From Thysanoteuthis rhombus (taxonomy: Eukaryota > Mollusca > Cephalopoda > Oegopsida > Thysanoteuthidae), in assembly GCA_963457665.1 (NCBI GenBank), contig OY735227.1:46315593-46379592 (forward strand): 64,000 nt of DNA, read 5' to 3'. Each line of letters opens with the position of its first letter. Position 1 is the first letter of the stretch. Below are positions 23,061 to 34,565 of the stretch, piece by piece. The notes below the pieces were generated by a model. It ran no database searches, was not told the DNA's origin, and saw only the letters and a program-made list of their open reading frames with translations. The position numbers and the translations under genes were made by a program.

Positions 23061-23591
23061 TAATATGATGTAGTGTGATGTAACAAAAAAAACATTCATC
23101 TCTCTTCAACTACTCTCTCTATCCTTCCTTTCTTATAAATGCTGTGAAACTATTTCAATTTGGTCTGAAAAAAAACTTCTGGCATTCATAGACATGTCAA
23201 TGTTTGTCGCAGGTAAAAATTGTCAAATGGACAACATATCTGGATTTAGCCCCCATTTTCTCTATCTTAGCATAAAAAATATTTGTTAAAATCAATTAAA
23301 CTTATATCTTTTTTCTATGACTGATGGCCTCATGTGTATTGATTAAAATCGCTATACTTGTTTGTTGTTTAAAATGTTAAATGTCCAAATAACTATTAAC
23401 AGAACATACATGCCAAATGTTTAAGAAGATTCCAGAAGGATCCAGCAGATTCTAACTTGTTCAACTGTTAACCAGTAAATAAAATAGCTGTTCAAAATTA
23501 GCCAATCGCAGACCGACATGATCAATTTTAGTATCTCATTTAATGGGAAAAATCAGTTGATAAAAATATAACGAGGAGAAGACATGAAAGT

Positions 23592-23655
23592 CAAATTCTC
23601 CAGTTGTAGAGAAAGAGATGATATTTCATCACTTTTTCTACAACTGGAGAATTTG
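23592..23655. repeat. Near-perfect 64-bp palindrome
   Basis: Arms of 30 bp ('caaattctccagttgtag' at the outer end of each) with two mismatches and a 4-base centre. As RNA on either strand it would fold into one long hairpin. Confidence 0.9.
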
Positions 23656-24257
23656 AGTAGATTTTCTCTTTAAAAAGAATATCATATTTTAAAGGGGATA
23701 ACATAGAAAGAAGCTTCTCAGATATTATGATGGGATATTATCCAGGAAGGATTTGAATTGCGTCATCAGAACTCTCTCCTTTTACTACATTGATAAGAGG
23801 TTGAAAATTTTATTTCTTAGACCCATCTTTTCACCTTTGCATGTGTGCTGTTACTGTTCTTGTTCTTGTTAATTGGGACTGCCTGCAATGATGGAAGTTT
23901 CCATTACAATCAACTGAAATTGAGTCCTATGAATGAGAGGCTTGATTCAGGCAGGTTGTGATTGTTTTAAACAATTGATCAAATTCAAAACTAGTGTCCA
24001 ACTATTTAATATCATGGTTTTTATTTCCCAGTCTTATGTGTTACCTTTACAACTATTAACATACAGGCTGAAGTTGCCAGATTAGTTCAACTATGAGCTG
24101 TAAAAGTAGTGGTGAAAAATTCTCATAATAGAGACCATTTTACTGGAAAAGAGGGTCTAAGACTTCCGTGTTTGTGATGAAGTTACTCCAGCACACATTG
24201 TGGATGATGTGGAGGCAACATTCATGGAAACATTTGAAGGGATGTAAATGTAGCTGG
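23656..24257. other. No gene recognised
   Basis: No ORF or repeat identified. Confidence 0.4.
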
Positions 24258-24350
24258 TACATGACTCAGGATTTAGTCCCATGAGGAAGGGTAGACAGTA
24301 AAATGACTTTTCAGACTCTTATTTTTGTGTCTTTTTCAAGGTTTTTGACG
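24258..24350 (-). repeat. Inverted fragment of the 18.7-kb LINE
   Basis: Reverse complement shares 'gacacaaaaataagagtc' and 'ctacccttcctcatgggact' with 18820-18890 on the plus strand. Confidence 0.75.
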
Positions 24351-24599
24351 CATATTATTGACATATATTTTTCAGAGTTTTTCATTTTTCATATCTTCTC
24401 GTTTACAGGCTATCTTTAGCATTCGTTAGGCTCAATGTCAAGTCACTTTCAATTTAAAGAATTCATATTATAATTATTCGCAAATGAATGAGAGAAAGTA
24501 TACTCTATAATTAGAATTTGATAGACCTGGAGTTGTGATACCATTGAAGTGAGGGGTTGATTAGAAAAATCTAAAAGTGAAAACTGAAATAACTCAATC

Positions 24600-25110
24600 A
24601 GAGATAAGGGCCAGGCCACCTACTTTCCGTGGTTAAGGGTTGTTTGCAGAACAAGGTTAAGGTCTTGTTTATAAAATCGAGATGGTCGCTCAGGGGTTCT
24701 TGAAATAACCCACACCTGGACAGAGAACAGATAAAATCTCAACAATTAAAGCAAATAATATTGAATCCAGGAGGAAGGTACTTAAGGGTCGGGCGGTTGA
24801 GGCCTGGACAGAATACAGGTGTATGATTGACTATATTTCTAAGAGAGATATATGAATACCCAAGTTTGGAGAAATTCCTTGGAGGGGATCAACCATTTCA
24901 GCTTCCGTTGTCAAGAGTTCTGAAAGTAACCCAGACGTTGGTTTAGTTGGAGGCAATAATAATAATGTCAGTATTCTGATAACCAGATACCAAGTAAAAT
25001 TGGTTGCTGGAAGGAACTGGCCCCATCTGGAGGGAATTGGCCCTGCCTATCGCCTACGCATATTTCTAAGGGAGATTTATAGATTCCCAGATTTGGTGAA
25101 AGTGGAAGGG
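24600..25110. repeat. Internal direct repeats about 229 bp apart
   Basis: 24830-24872 and 25059-25101 match in 'atatttctaag.gagat.tat' and 'cccaagtttggagaaa'-like sequence. The block also has repeated 'ggttgttt/ggttgctgg' pieces and is more GC-rich than its surroundings. Likely transposon-derived; no protein recognised in the short ORFs at 25000-25260. Confidence 0.45.
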
Positions 25111-25261
25111 AAAATTACCCAAGATAAGCACAATTTCAAATTTACCAGCTGGGTAGGGAAAATTAACCATAAACACTTCAGCCATCAGCCCTACACATAG
25201 AGGGAGCCAATCATCATATAAGCCAGCCAATTTTGAGTTGGACACTGCTGAGAAATCCATG

Positions 25262-26150
25262 GTTCTTTGTCACCATGAAGAGTCCTGACCCCAGAAGACT
25301 TATAGTTTTAACTCTAGAACTTTATTGAGCTGTACATATAGATTTAACAAGAGACACCAAGATAACCCAAGAGACAGACTGATAGTCATTCCATAGTGTC
25401 CTCACCTCACCTGCATCAACGGATACTTTGACCAGTCACCCTAAAAACATATACTTATTGCATATCATACACCAAGTGTTGATTCCTCATTTTCAACTTG
25501 TGACACCTCTGGTGGTTGTTTTCCCAATGCCACAGAATTTTTAGGTGACAACTGCATTTCCTTGGATCAGAACATAACATGGGTGAGGTGGGAGCAACTA
25601 GAAGCAGAGACCTAAGTAACCAGTTAGCTACAGCCTGACCAGTGTTGCACTTCACCAACTGACGAAGGGTAGCAGAGACTAGGGGGGGGGGCGTCACAGA
25701 GTCATCTCCCTTGAGAAATCAGATCATGATGATATAGATTATATGGCTGGGTACAAATGACTCTATAATATCAAATCACCGTAACCTCACAAATGGCCTG
25801 ACCAACCAGCCAAGGGGGTACAGATTTTTCTCTCTTTGAGTCTCTGGGTCTCTGGGTGCTCCAGTCACATTCTAGGGGCTACAACCTTGAAATTTTGCAA
25901 GACTACACCAATAGGCACCATCTAAGAAAGCTTTTGTATTTTTTTGATGAAGTATTCTTGGGGTCTCTGTGGTCATTTTGTGACCAACAATGCTCAAATT
26001 TTGTGCTGGTATTTTTCTGATAATTTCAGATAAAAGATCTATCTATTTTAGATAAATTTAGATAGAAGATCTATCTAATTAGATAATTTTAAATAAGTTT
26101 TTAAAAAGTCAGTTCTGGTGCTTGCATGGACTATAGTGATTCATTTATGC
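25262..26150. other. No gene recognised
   Basis: An 80-codon minus-strand ORF (25455-25697) has no known motif. Short 'atctatctaattagata' repeats occur near 26040-26090. Confidence 0.4.
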
Positions 26151-26171
26151 AAGGTACAGATGATGGTGATG

Positions 26172-26176
26172 ATATT

Positions 26177-26206
<30 letters not shown>
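26172..26206. repeat. (ATC)n microsatellite
   Basis: About eleven units of atc. It encodes the poly-Met run in the minus-strand ORF, which is an artefact. Confidence 0.9.
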
Positions 26207-26207
<1 letters not shown>

Positions 26208-26599
26208 ACAAGTTGTCGATGTGACTGAATATAGCTTTATTCTCCAAGTTGGAACATTTTAATGGTATTGCACAGACAAAAATCTCACTAGGATGTGCCG
26301 TTTTTGCTGTTTTACAGTACCAAACATACAGAAACCAAATCATTATAATGCAGATGCATATATATGTGTATGTGTATGCGTTTGTGAAATTTGAAAATAA
26401 TCGCTCTTTTAAAACAGGTTTTATTCGTAGTAAAGAGGTCAAATAATCTGCAAGTCCTGATGGTGGAGTGCTTGATGTTTATAAAAGCAATGAGGATATT
26501 CATTATTATTAATATCATTATTACTAGTTTACTCATTCCGTCAAAAGCATGGCATATGTGAACTATATGGATACACACTGCATTTTATAAATGTAGGTA

Positions 26600-27655
26600 A
26601 CAGATTTTCATTGCATAGAATAGTGTTTTGTTGATCATAAAAAGATTTATTTAATTTTTTGTTTCTGTTTTTAATATTCATTCTATTTTGATATTATTCT
26701 TTAGATTCAGCATTTTTTTAATGAAATTCTTTTTTACTATGTCAGTTGCGTCCTTAGCGTAACAGAAGACATTTGCACATTGCTAATTATCATATGTGTA
26801 GATTATTATTATTATTAGTTGTAGTAGTTGCTGTGAAAGCTGTTTTAATAGCAGTGGCAGTAGCAGTAATAGGAGCAGTAGTTGTATATTATTGCAATAA
26901 AGAAATAGGTTGCTGTACTTATTATTATTGTTAGTAGTAGTATATAAAAGCCATAGAGAAATCAGAAACTTAGTAGTTGTAGTAACAATAGTAATAGTAG
27001 TAACAGTGTAAGTAGTAGCAGTATATAAAAGCAATAGAGAAATAGGATACTTATTATCATTCTTATTAGTAGTATTGATAGGAGTAGCAGCATTTCTCGA
27101 TGGTTGTTTATAAGAAAAAATAAGGTTTCTCTTGTTTTGCAATTTATTTTATCTTTTAATTTCTGTGTATCTGACTAAATGCGTCATTTGGGGCTGGAAG
27201 GAACATAAGAAAAAAAACAAAACATTCTTCAAAATAATGCCAGGATAATTTTCCAACTCGTTGGCTGTCAAAGATGACAATGACACATGGCGTAGTCTCA
27301 TCTGGTGTGGCTGTCTTTTCATGAGATGTGATAGGAAAGGAAAATGTCTCCACTTTTTTTGGAAGACTACTCTTGGGAATGAAAGGGGGGGGTGAGAGAA
27401 ATGAATCATTTTTTGTCACTTGGTGCCAGGCCAGTCAGAGAGTTGGGTTAGGGGGTAAGAGAGGTGGCATTTGGCTTTCATCATAGAGCATAGTTTAAAG
27501 TTTAGTCTCCTCCCTAAGAAGATTAAAATTTGAGGCTCTCTAAATGATCCCTTGCTGCACTAGACAGTCACCCATCTATGTATTGACCAGGCTCAATGTT
27601 GCTTGACTTCAGGGACCATATGAGAATGGGAATATCCAACACAATTTGGTCTTAA
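26600..27655. other. No gene recognised; tag/agt-rich simple sequence
   Basis: Degenerate agt/tag triplet runs from about 26800 to 27090. Two overlapping minus-strand ORFs at 27149-27419 show no motif I know. Confidence 0.4.
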
Positions 27656-28050
27656 CAGGAAGAAAATGAGAGAAAGCAAATAGAGAGAGAGAGAGAGATT
27701 AATAGAAGAGTAAAGAGAGTGGGAAGAGAAGGTGAGGAAAAAAGAAAGAAATGATTATAAAAATACAGAAAGAGGGTGATAGAATAGAAGAGTGAAGAGA
27801 GTGAGAACTGAAGGCGAGAAAAATAAGAAAGAAGTGAATATATAAATGCAGAGACAGAGAAGAATTAATGAAAGAGAGTGACTGTTTATAATAAAAAAGA
27901 AGAGAAAGAAATGATGGAAAAGAAAGAGAGGAAGGTGGTGAAAGAGAAAAGGTATGTATAGAGAGAAGGGGATGCAGAAAAAAGTCAGAAGAGAAAGACG
28001 GAATAATTGAAAAAAGAAATAAAGCCAAGAAGAGAGAGTGGTAAAAGAGA
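27656..28050. repeat. Purine-rich (GA) low-complexity tract
   Basis: About 390 bases of gagaga/gaaag/aagaga with few pyrimidines. The Ser/Leu/Phe-rich ORFs opposite are artefacts. Confidence 0.85.
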
Positions 28051-28087
28051 GAATAAATCTACAAAATCTTACACCATATGTGAATAT

Positions 28088-28735
28088 ATTCACTGATGAG
28101 CCAAAACATTATGACCAGCGACCAGCATGAATGGCAGCTACTATAATGTAACAACTGCGCATGTCAGGGTCAGAGGTATGTAAACAAGTAAGCTAGCCTT
28201 GAGTAGTTCATCTTGACGTATTGAATGACAACAAAGAGTATATCTATGTGTGGATGTGTCTATATGTGTAGATGTGTCTATAAGTGTGCGTGTCTATGGC
28301 CATGATTTTCTGCATGCACTTTTATTTATGGTCCCCTCCTCCACACCTGCCAATTCTTAAGTCAACAAATAGACATGCAACAAAGCGTGTTACATGAAAC
28401 AAGAATAACAAAGGCTCTGATGTGTTACCCGTACTTTTAAAACACAGCCTCCATACACGTCAAACAAAAAGATTTGTGGAGAAAAAATCTAGAAGTCAGG
28501 TTCCGTCCGATTGCAAAAAACTCTGCTCAGGGGTGTATTTGTTCGCTCCTTCTTGAAAGATGAAATAATATTACATTACATAAGATGGTGAAAATACACT
28601 GATGAGCCAAAATATTATAACCAGCAACATGTAGAAAGAATGACAGCTATGGTCTCATAAGTATTGCACATGTCAGGGTCTGAGGTATATAAGCAAGTAA
28701 ACCAGCCTCAAGTACTTGGCTCATCACATTGCCTA
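28088..28735 (+). mobile_element. Direct pair of DNA-transposon-type ends
   Basis: 28088-28212 and 28594-28735 both begin 'acactgatgagccaaaa.att' and continue through 'gcacatgtcagggtc.gaggtat' and 'aagcaagtaa.c.agcct'. The opening sequence resembles a terminal sequence of DNA transposons seen in many animal genomes (from memory). Neither copy shows a transposase. Confidence 0.6.
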
Positions 28736-28739
28736 ACCC

Positions 28740-29350
28740 CAAAAATGCTGATGATGGTATTTAGGTTGAGTTATTGGAGGTTTGAGTGAATGGGATCATG
28801 GGAGACTAGCGTGTGTAGGAGAAAGAGGAAGAGGGTATGCTCTATTTCTATAATGACTTGCTGCTACACAAACTTTCTACCTTTTTTCTTAATAAGCTTC
28901 TGAAAAACTGTGGATACCTGTACTCTGTCTTGATTACCCGGGGGGGGGGGGCAGGGTTTTTTCTTGGAATATTATAAAAGGTTTGGTTTCAGAAATGATA
29001 TCCAGTGTTTTGAGGCCATATTGGATGAATACCAGGGCATATATTGGTTAACTTTTCTGATCAGATGATTATTGAAATAGATAATTTTAGTTCCCTCAGC
29101 AGTACACTTTTTAAGGGAGCAATGGAGAAGGATGTATTCAGAATATATCTCAGTGGCATCCCTGTCACCAGTGAATAATATTAGTGTTATCTTAAATGGA
29201 AACTGCCCTATTATCCTTTACGGACTAAAAGGTTCCAACTTTCAAACACCTTCGCCCTTAGAGAGGAGGCCTGATTTCCTTCCCAACTCCAGCGGACACC
29301 CATCCTGGCTTGTACAAACATTGTGGCACAGAATGTTTCAAGCTGACATC
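28740..29350. other. No gene recognised
   Basis: Contains a poly-G run at about 28940. The 104-codon plus-strand ORF (29132-29446) runs into the 5S-derived sequence and is not considered a gene. Confidence 0.4.
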
Positions 29351-29356
29351 ATTAAT

Positions 29357-29474
29357 GCTAACGGTTATGGCCACATAGAGTTCTGGTATCTCATACAATT
29401 TCTTATGTTAAGCAACATTGGATCTGGTCAGTACCAAGATGGGTGACCTACTGTGTATACCAGGCACTATAAGC
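29357..29474 (+). pseudogene. 5S rRNA-derived sequence (pseudogene or 5S-type SINE head)
   Basis: About 118 bases, the length of 5S rRNA. The internal promoter is well kept: 'gttaagcaacattgg' (A box region) and 'gatgggtgacct' (C box region), with 'ggtcagtacc' between. The 5' third ('ggttatggccacatagag') and the 3' end ('ataccaggcactataagc') are recognisable but diverged. Single copy with substitutions, so not a functional tandem 5S gene. Confidence 0.8.
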
Positions 29475-30700
29475 AGCTGGGGATCATCTCGAGAGACTCC
29501 CATAGCAATCCTGTCAATTCTCTTTGGGGGAGACTAATCTCTAATCTAATTAAAATTAGATACAATAACACTAGCTAAATCCACAAGAAATGATTGAAGG
29601 ACTTAATGCTAACAACTATTATTTTAAATTTTCAGTTTTTTTATGACTACCATATACCTTCATCTTAATTTATTAGTTGCTTTTTATGACAATTTTTCGC
29701 TGGGACTGATTTCCCTCTAGCAGTGAGTAAATAGTATCAATTGGAAAATTAGGAATAAACCTTTCGAAGTATATCTTGTGAGGTTTGCAGTCCATTCTGA
29801 AAATCAACATTCCACTGTTTTTAAAAATCAAACTTCATTATTCGTTTTAGAGATTATTTTGAGTTAATCTTCTCAACTTCCTCTATATTTACTAAGCTTA
29901 GCCTGTTGGATCCAACTAATTATAGTTGTTCTTGGCTGACAGAAAATCTTGCTAAATATTACTAAGACAGTGTTTATTCCAAAAGTGCACGTTTCAAAGA
30001 CTTTAGGGTGTGAGCAGCCTGCCATAATAGTTGTACGAAATCATAGCCTTGAAATATTTTGGTTACTTCTCTCCGATTGCCGATTTAGATATAGATTTAA
30101 AATTAGATACAAAATAATTAAGAAAAAAAATTATCTAAAAAACTTCTGGCTTGACACTGTTCTGCCTTATATGCTGATTAATAAATCTGGCAAATATCAA
30201 CAGCAAATATTACAATGGCCAGTTATCAAGTAATCGCACACAGAGTTTTCTTCAATTGTAGTTAGATTACACAGCAAGATACTAATAAAATTTTACTAAG
30301 CTTTTGGTCTATGTTCTGTGGCCCTAGCTGGGAAGAGAAGAGGTTTTAAATTCTTTGGCGTATTCGACTATTCAGTACTTATCCATTGTTGTTTCCATTT
30401 TCTTCAAGTACACTAGAGTGATTTGCCATCTTCCTTCACAAAGATCTCATGATTAAGAGAACAAAAATATACATCATTCAACTCTTATAATTATGTTATC
30501 AGCAGTTAATCCCTGTGGAAAATTCAGATATGTTTAAATTTCTATGAGATGATTTTTTAAAGAAGGAAACTATTGAACAGTAGTGTTAGAGTCCATTGTT
30601 TCAAGTGGTGGGTAGGAGATATTTTCAACAAGATAGGACTTCTCCACTTCAAAGGCAACATTGTTATGACAGAGAAACAAACAAAAAAATCACAATTATC
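29475..30700. other. No gene recognised
   Basis: Around 29650-29720 is a fragment related to one arm of the inverted repeat at 12.6 kb ('accttcatcttaattt...'). Otherwise unassigned. Confidence 0.4.
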
Positions 30701-30706
30701 AAATAT

Positions 30707-31600
30707 ATCAGGGTTAGTCGAAAGTATTACAACAAAAAAGAAACATTTTTTAAAAACAAGGATTTGAATATGAGAAGCTATTGTTTCTTGACATATCCTC
30801 CATTTTGGTCTATACACTCCTGATGGTGGTGTTCATATCTCTCTATCTCTTCCCTGAAAGAATTTTGCACTCCTTGACTCAAGAGACACAAATTATGTTC
30901 TTTTTAAACATTCTTTTAGGTTTTGGAAAAAAGGAAGTCTGAATGTATAAGATCAGGGCTGTAGGGTAGAGAGGGTAAGGTTCCCTCATGAAATTCTAAT
31001 CACCCTTGGTGAATGAGTTGGTGCATTGTTGTGATAGAAAAAAATTCCTTGGCTGTTTTCAATTTTCTCAAAACTTCTTCTCTATAAGCTCCCTTTATTG
31101 TTCTGTGACCTTCAAGAAAATCTATCCAGATAACCGACCCCCTTTGAAATCCTAAAAAACAGTCATCTTTGAGGTCTTCCCAAGCTTAAAACACTTGATC
31201 CATTTAAAAACTTGTTCTTTGGGTAGCACCCTCCAAAACCTGATTTAAGGATTCAATGATTTGGGAAAAATTCTGCCTCAAGTTCAATTAAAAATCTCAA
31301 AATCATTTTCTCCATTTATCGTTTTTATGAAGACACTCTAACGAGACAAAAACAAATATATTGATATGAGAACTTTTCTGCAGCCTTCCAATGATCCCAG
31401 AGACATTTTTGAACCCATTCTGTTTTGAATATAGTCATCCATGTATGAACTGCAACACTAGTAGCAATACTTTTTGAGTTACCCTTTTATAGATAGATAG
31501 CAACAGATTTAGTTTCATATGTATTTGTGTGTTGAAGTTGAAAATAGAGTGATTTTTACCTGAGCAAATGAAAGAGACTAAATCATCATATTGTATTAAT
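30707..31600 (-). pseudogene. Mariner transposase relic (minus strand)
   Basis: Near the 3' end the minus strand reads EEIERYEHHHQECIDQNGGY VKKQ and stop, the C-terminal signature of a mariner transposase. Upstream in other frames are LPSLPYSPDLIHSDFLF (catalytic core) and HNNAPTHSP (usually HDNAPAH; the Asp is Asn here). At least two frameshifts. A possible terminal repeat 'atcagggttagtcgaaagta' lies just beyond the C-terminus at 30708-30730. Confidence 0.8.
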
Positions 31601-34460
31601 CTAACCACAACCGAGGAAATCTATGAGTGAGTATGTACTGCAATCACTCAACAACTGGCCATTGTCTGATACATTAGTCAGCACATAAGGCAGTGCAATT
31701 TAAGGATTACCAAAATTTAGATATATCTTATTTCTAAATTGGCAACACTGAAGACAAATAATTGAAATACTTCGAAGCCATAGTTTCGTACAACAGATGG
31801 AAAATTAATTTACATGTCAATTCTATGTACCATAAAGTCAAGCCTCTTCTAAAGATGTGCCTTTGGAGTGTGCACTGCCCTAGCTAAAATAATTTGAAAA
31901 CAGAAAAAAACATTTTGATTGAGAAAATTCCAAGTTGAATTAGAGTTACCACTGCTGAAAGGCCTGCCTCATTCACATAAGCTTCTCTTGATGACTGAAG
32001 GGCCTACAACAGATGTGGGGTAACCTTCCTGAATCTTCACAAAGACAAGCCAGGATGACCATTCGAAGAATGAATACAATATATCAAATAGACGAATAGG
32101 GATAGACAGTAGTCCACTGATTATGAATGTTGATCAAATAGAATGAGAGAAGGGACATTTTTTTTCTCTTTTTAAAAAAAATTTTTTTTACTCTTTTTAA
32201 ATTTAAATATTTTGATGAAAAAAAAAGCATAATTACAATAAAGACTATAAATTTGTTGAATTATTATTCAGAACAATTCGGTTAAGTTTGCAAAAAGAAA
32301 GCATCCCATCCATTATCACATTTTTACATTATTTTTTTTCCCCATTTCTTAACTATGACATATTGACGTCTTTTCAATAATGAAAGTTATGATAAAAGTA
32401 AACATCAAATTAGAAAATTGCTGATAAGTAGTTTTTTTATTATGACAATTTATTGTTTGCTTAGTTTTTCTGTCATAAAATAATTGTGCATTAATTACAT
32501 CAAAAAAATTGTTTGATGAATGGGTGTAGGGAGAAAAAAAAACTTGTGCCAAAAATTACTTTTTTTTTTCAAATGTTTGACGCGACCATTTTTTTGTAAA
32601 AAAAAAAAAAAAAAAAGTTTAGATGCATAGTTATCCTTGTTTTGAATAAATTGAATAAAATGAAATTAATTGAATCATAACTACCATCTTTTTATTCATG
32701 TGTTGTGGTCATGTGATGCCAGACTTTCCTGCAGTAATTGTGAGTCAAGTCATGGTGACATGAATAGAAAAGATACAAATTGGGGACACTTAGAAGAAAC
32801 TGACCAGAGTTCAATCAATGAAAATTTGATTAGATTAAGATTGTAGATTAAGATTAAAATTAGTTCAAGTCAAAATAAAGTGAGCAGTGTTGCCAACTTT
32901 TTTAAAATTTTGATATCCAAAAACTATATGAAAGAAATCATAAAATATCTAGTTTTTCTAGAAAATTATAAAAAAAAACTATTCAAAATGGAGGCAAAAA
33001 ATATCCAAAAATATTTAGATGTTCCGGGAAATTATATTATAACCACCATTTTGGCGGGAAATTTTTCATTTCTCATAAATAAAACAACAGAAGATGAATC
33101 ATGTACACTGAATCACTGTAAAAATGGCTGAAGCTAAGTTTAGCCTCATAGTCACAATGAAAATAGAACCCTCTCATCGTGAAATCCTCAAAATTTTCTT
33201 CAAAAATTTAATTTTCGGAAGGTTCTAGTGTTCAATGGATTGAAAACACCAAAAATTACAGAAAAAAAAAAAACAAAAAAAAAAAATCCTCCAACAAGAA
33301 TCGCAAAGTTGAGAAGAAAACACCCTAACCCACCATATTTGATACAGATTTTAGGAAAGAAAATAGAAAATTCAAAAATCGATATAAGAATTATTTCCCA
33401 AAATAAAGTGTTTCTTCTTAACAGAAAAACAAAATTTGTCAAATGGGAAACATTCTGCTATCAGATAAACATGTCAACTAATAATAATGAATTTCCAGTT
33501 ATTGAGCCAAGGTAAAAACCATAATTTTGAAAAATGTTTTTAATGTCGACATTCATACTGAGAATATGGGTGCCATATAATCTTACTATATCTTAGCCAA
33601 TTCATTCACATGCTTCTAAAATATCCACTGGATATATATCTATCTGGCAATCTGCAAAGACATTTGAGAGTCTGACTAAGTTTTCCTCTGTTATACTTGT
33701 AAGTTGTTGAAAGTACAGAAACAAATTGCAGCACAGCAAGGAAGTTCCCCATTGGGGATTCGGCAGAACGTGGATATTCTGGATGATTTGTAAAAGTTCA
33801 GGGCCTAAACTCTATCAAATGTCTAGAAATATCAAGATTCTGAGAAAATAAATAAATAAGATCTAAAAAATACACACCTCATTAAAAACATAATCTAAAC
33901 TGATATCCAATACCTATAAATGATTTCTTATATCTAATTGCAACAAAAATATCTAAATTTATATAGAAAGCATCTCAGTTGGCAACACATGATCAAAGTA
34001 TCTGCTAAAACCATTAAATTCACTGTATTTGAAAACCTAATATTTTTGAAAAATCCAAAGAAATTTTTCAATAGCATTCTACAAATTTTAGATGAGGTTT
34101 TGTCAAATGATTCATCTTATCTTTTGAGAATTGCAATAAAGAGCAACAGAAATAAGGAATATAGCTACATGGCTTATTTGTGTGCTTCCAACCAGTAAAG
34201 GCACTGTAATGAGAAGATAAGCTCTAAAAGATGAGGAAACTGAATGAGTTCAAGTCTTGCTGAAGGCTTGTTCACTATTTTCAACCCATGTTGCCTATTC
34301 AACTGCACGAGAATAACCGAGTAATCCATTTCTTATTCTGAAATTTAATCAAACTGGATGTTGTGACTTCAATTGATTAGATTCAAATCAACGCCCATCC
34401 CGTCCTTGAAGGATGGCATCAGGTGGGGGTTGGTTGGATAGTTGTGTGTTGAAACTTTCA
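31601..34460. other. No gene recognised; very AT-rich with A/T homopolymers
   Basis: Poly-A or poly-T runs at about 32160, 32560, 32600 and 33260. ORFs at 32880-33131, 33228-33515 and 33938-34198 are Lys/Asn/Ile-rich and without motifs; I regard them as compositional. Confidence 0.45.
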
Positions 34461-34464
34461 AAAG

Positions 34465-34565
34465 CAGGTTTAGTTGATCACCAAATTAGAAACTGTCTCA
34501 TGACCAATATCTTTTGGCAGCATGCTGGGTCGGAGATAATCAGTTGAAAAATAGGTTATTTTACC
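34465..34565 (+). repeat. Dispersed repeat family R1, copy 5
   Basis: 'gcaggtttagttgatcacc', 'atgaccaatatcttttggca' and 'gcatgctgggt' in the same order as the other copies. Truncated after the head. Confidence 0.65.

Noticed and set aside
26783-28093. Several 86- to 119-codon minus-strand ORFs
   Set aside because: Low-complexity translations of the agt-rich and purine-rich tracts; the two at 27149-27419 lack motifs and overlap each other.
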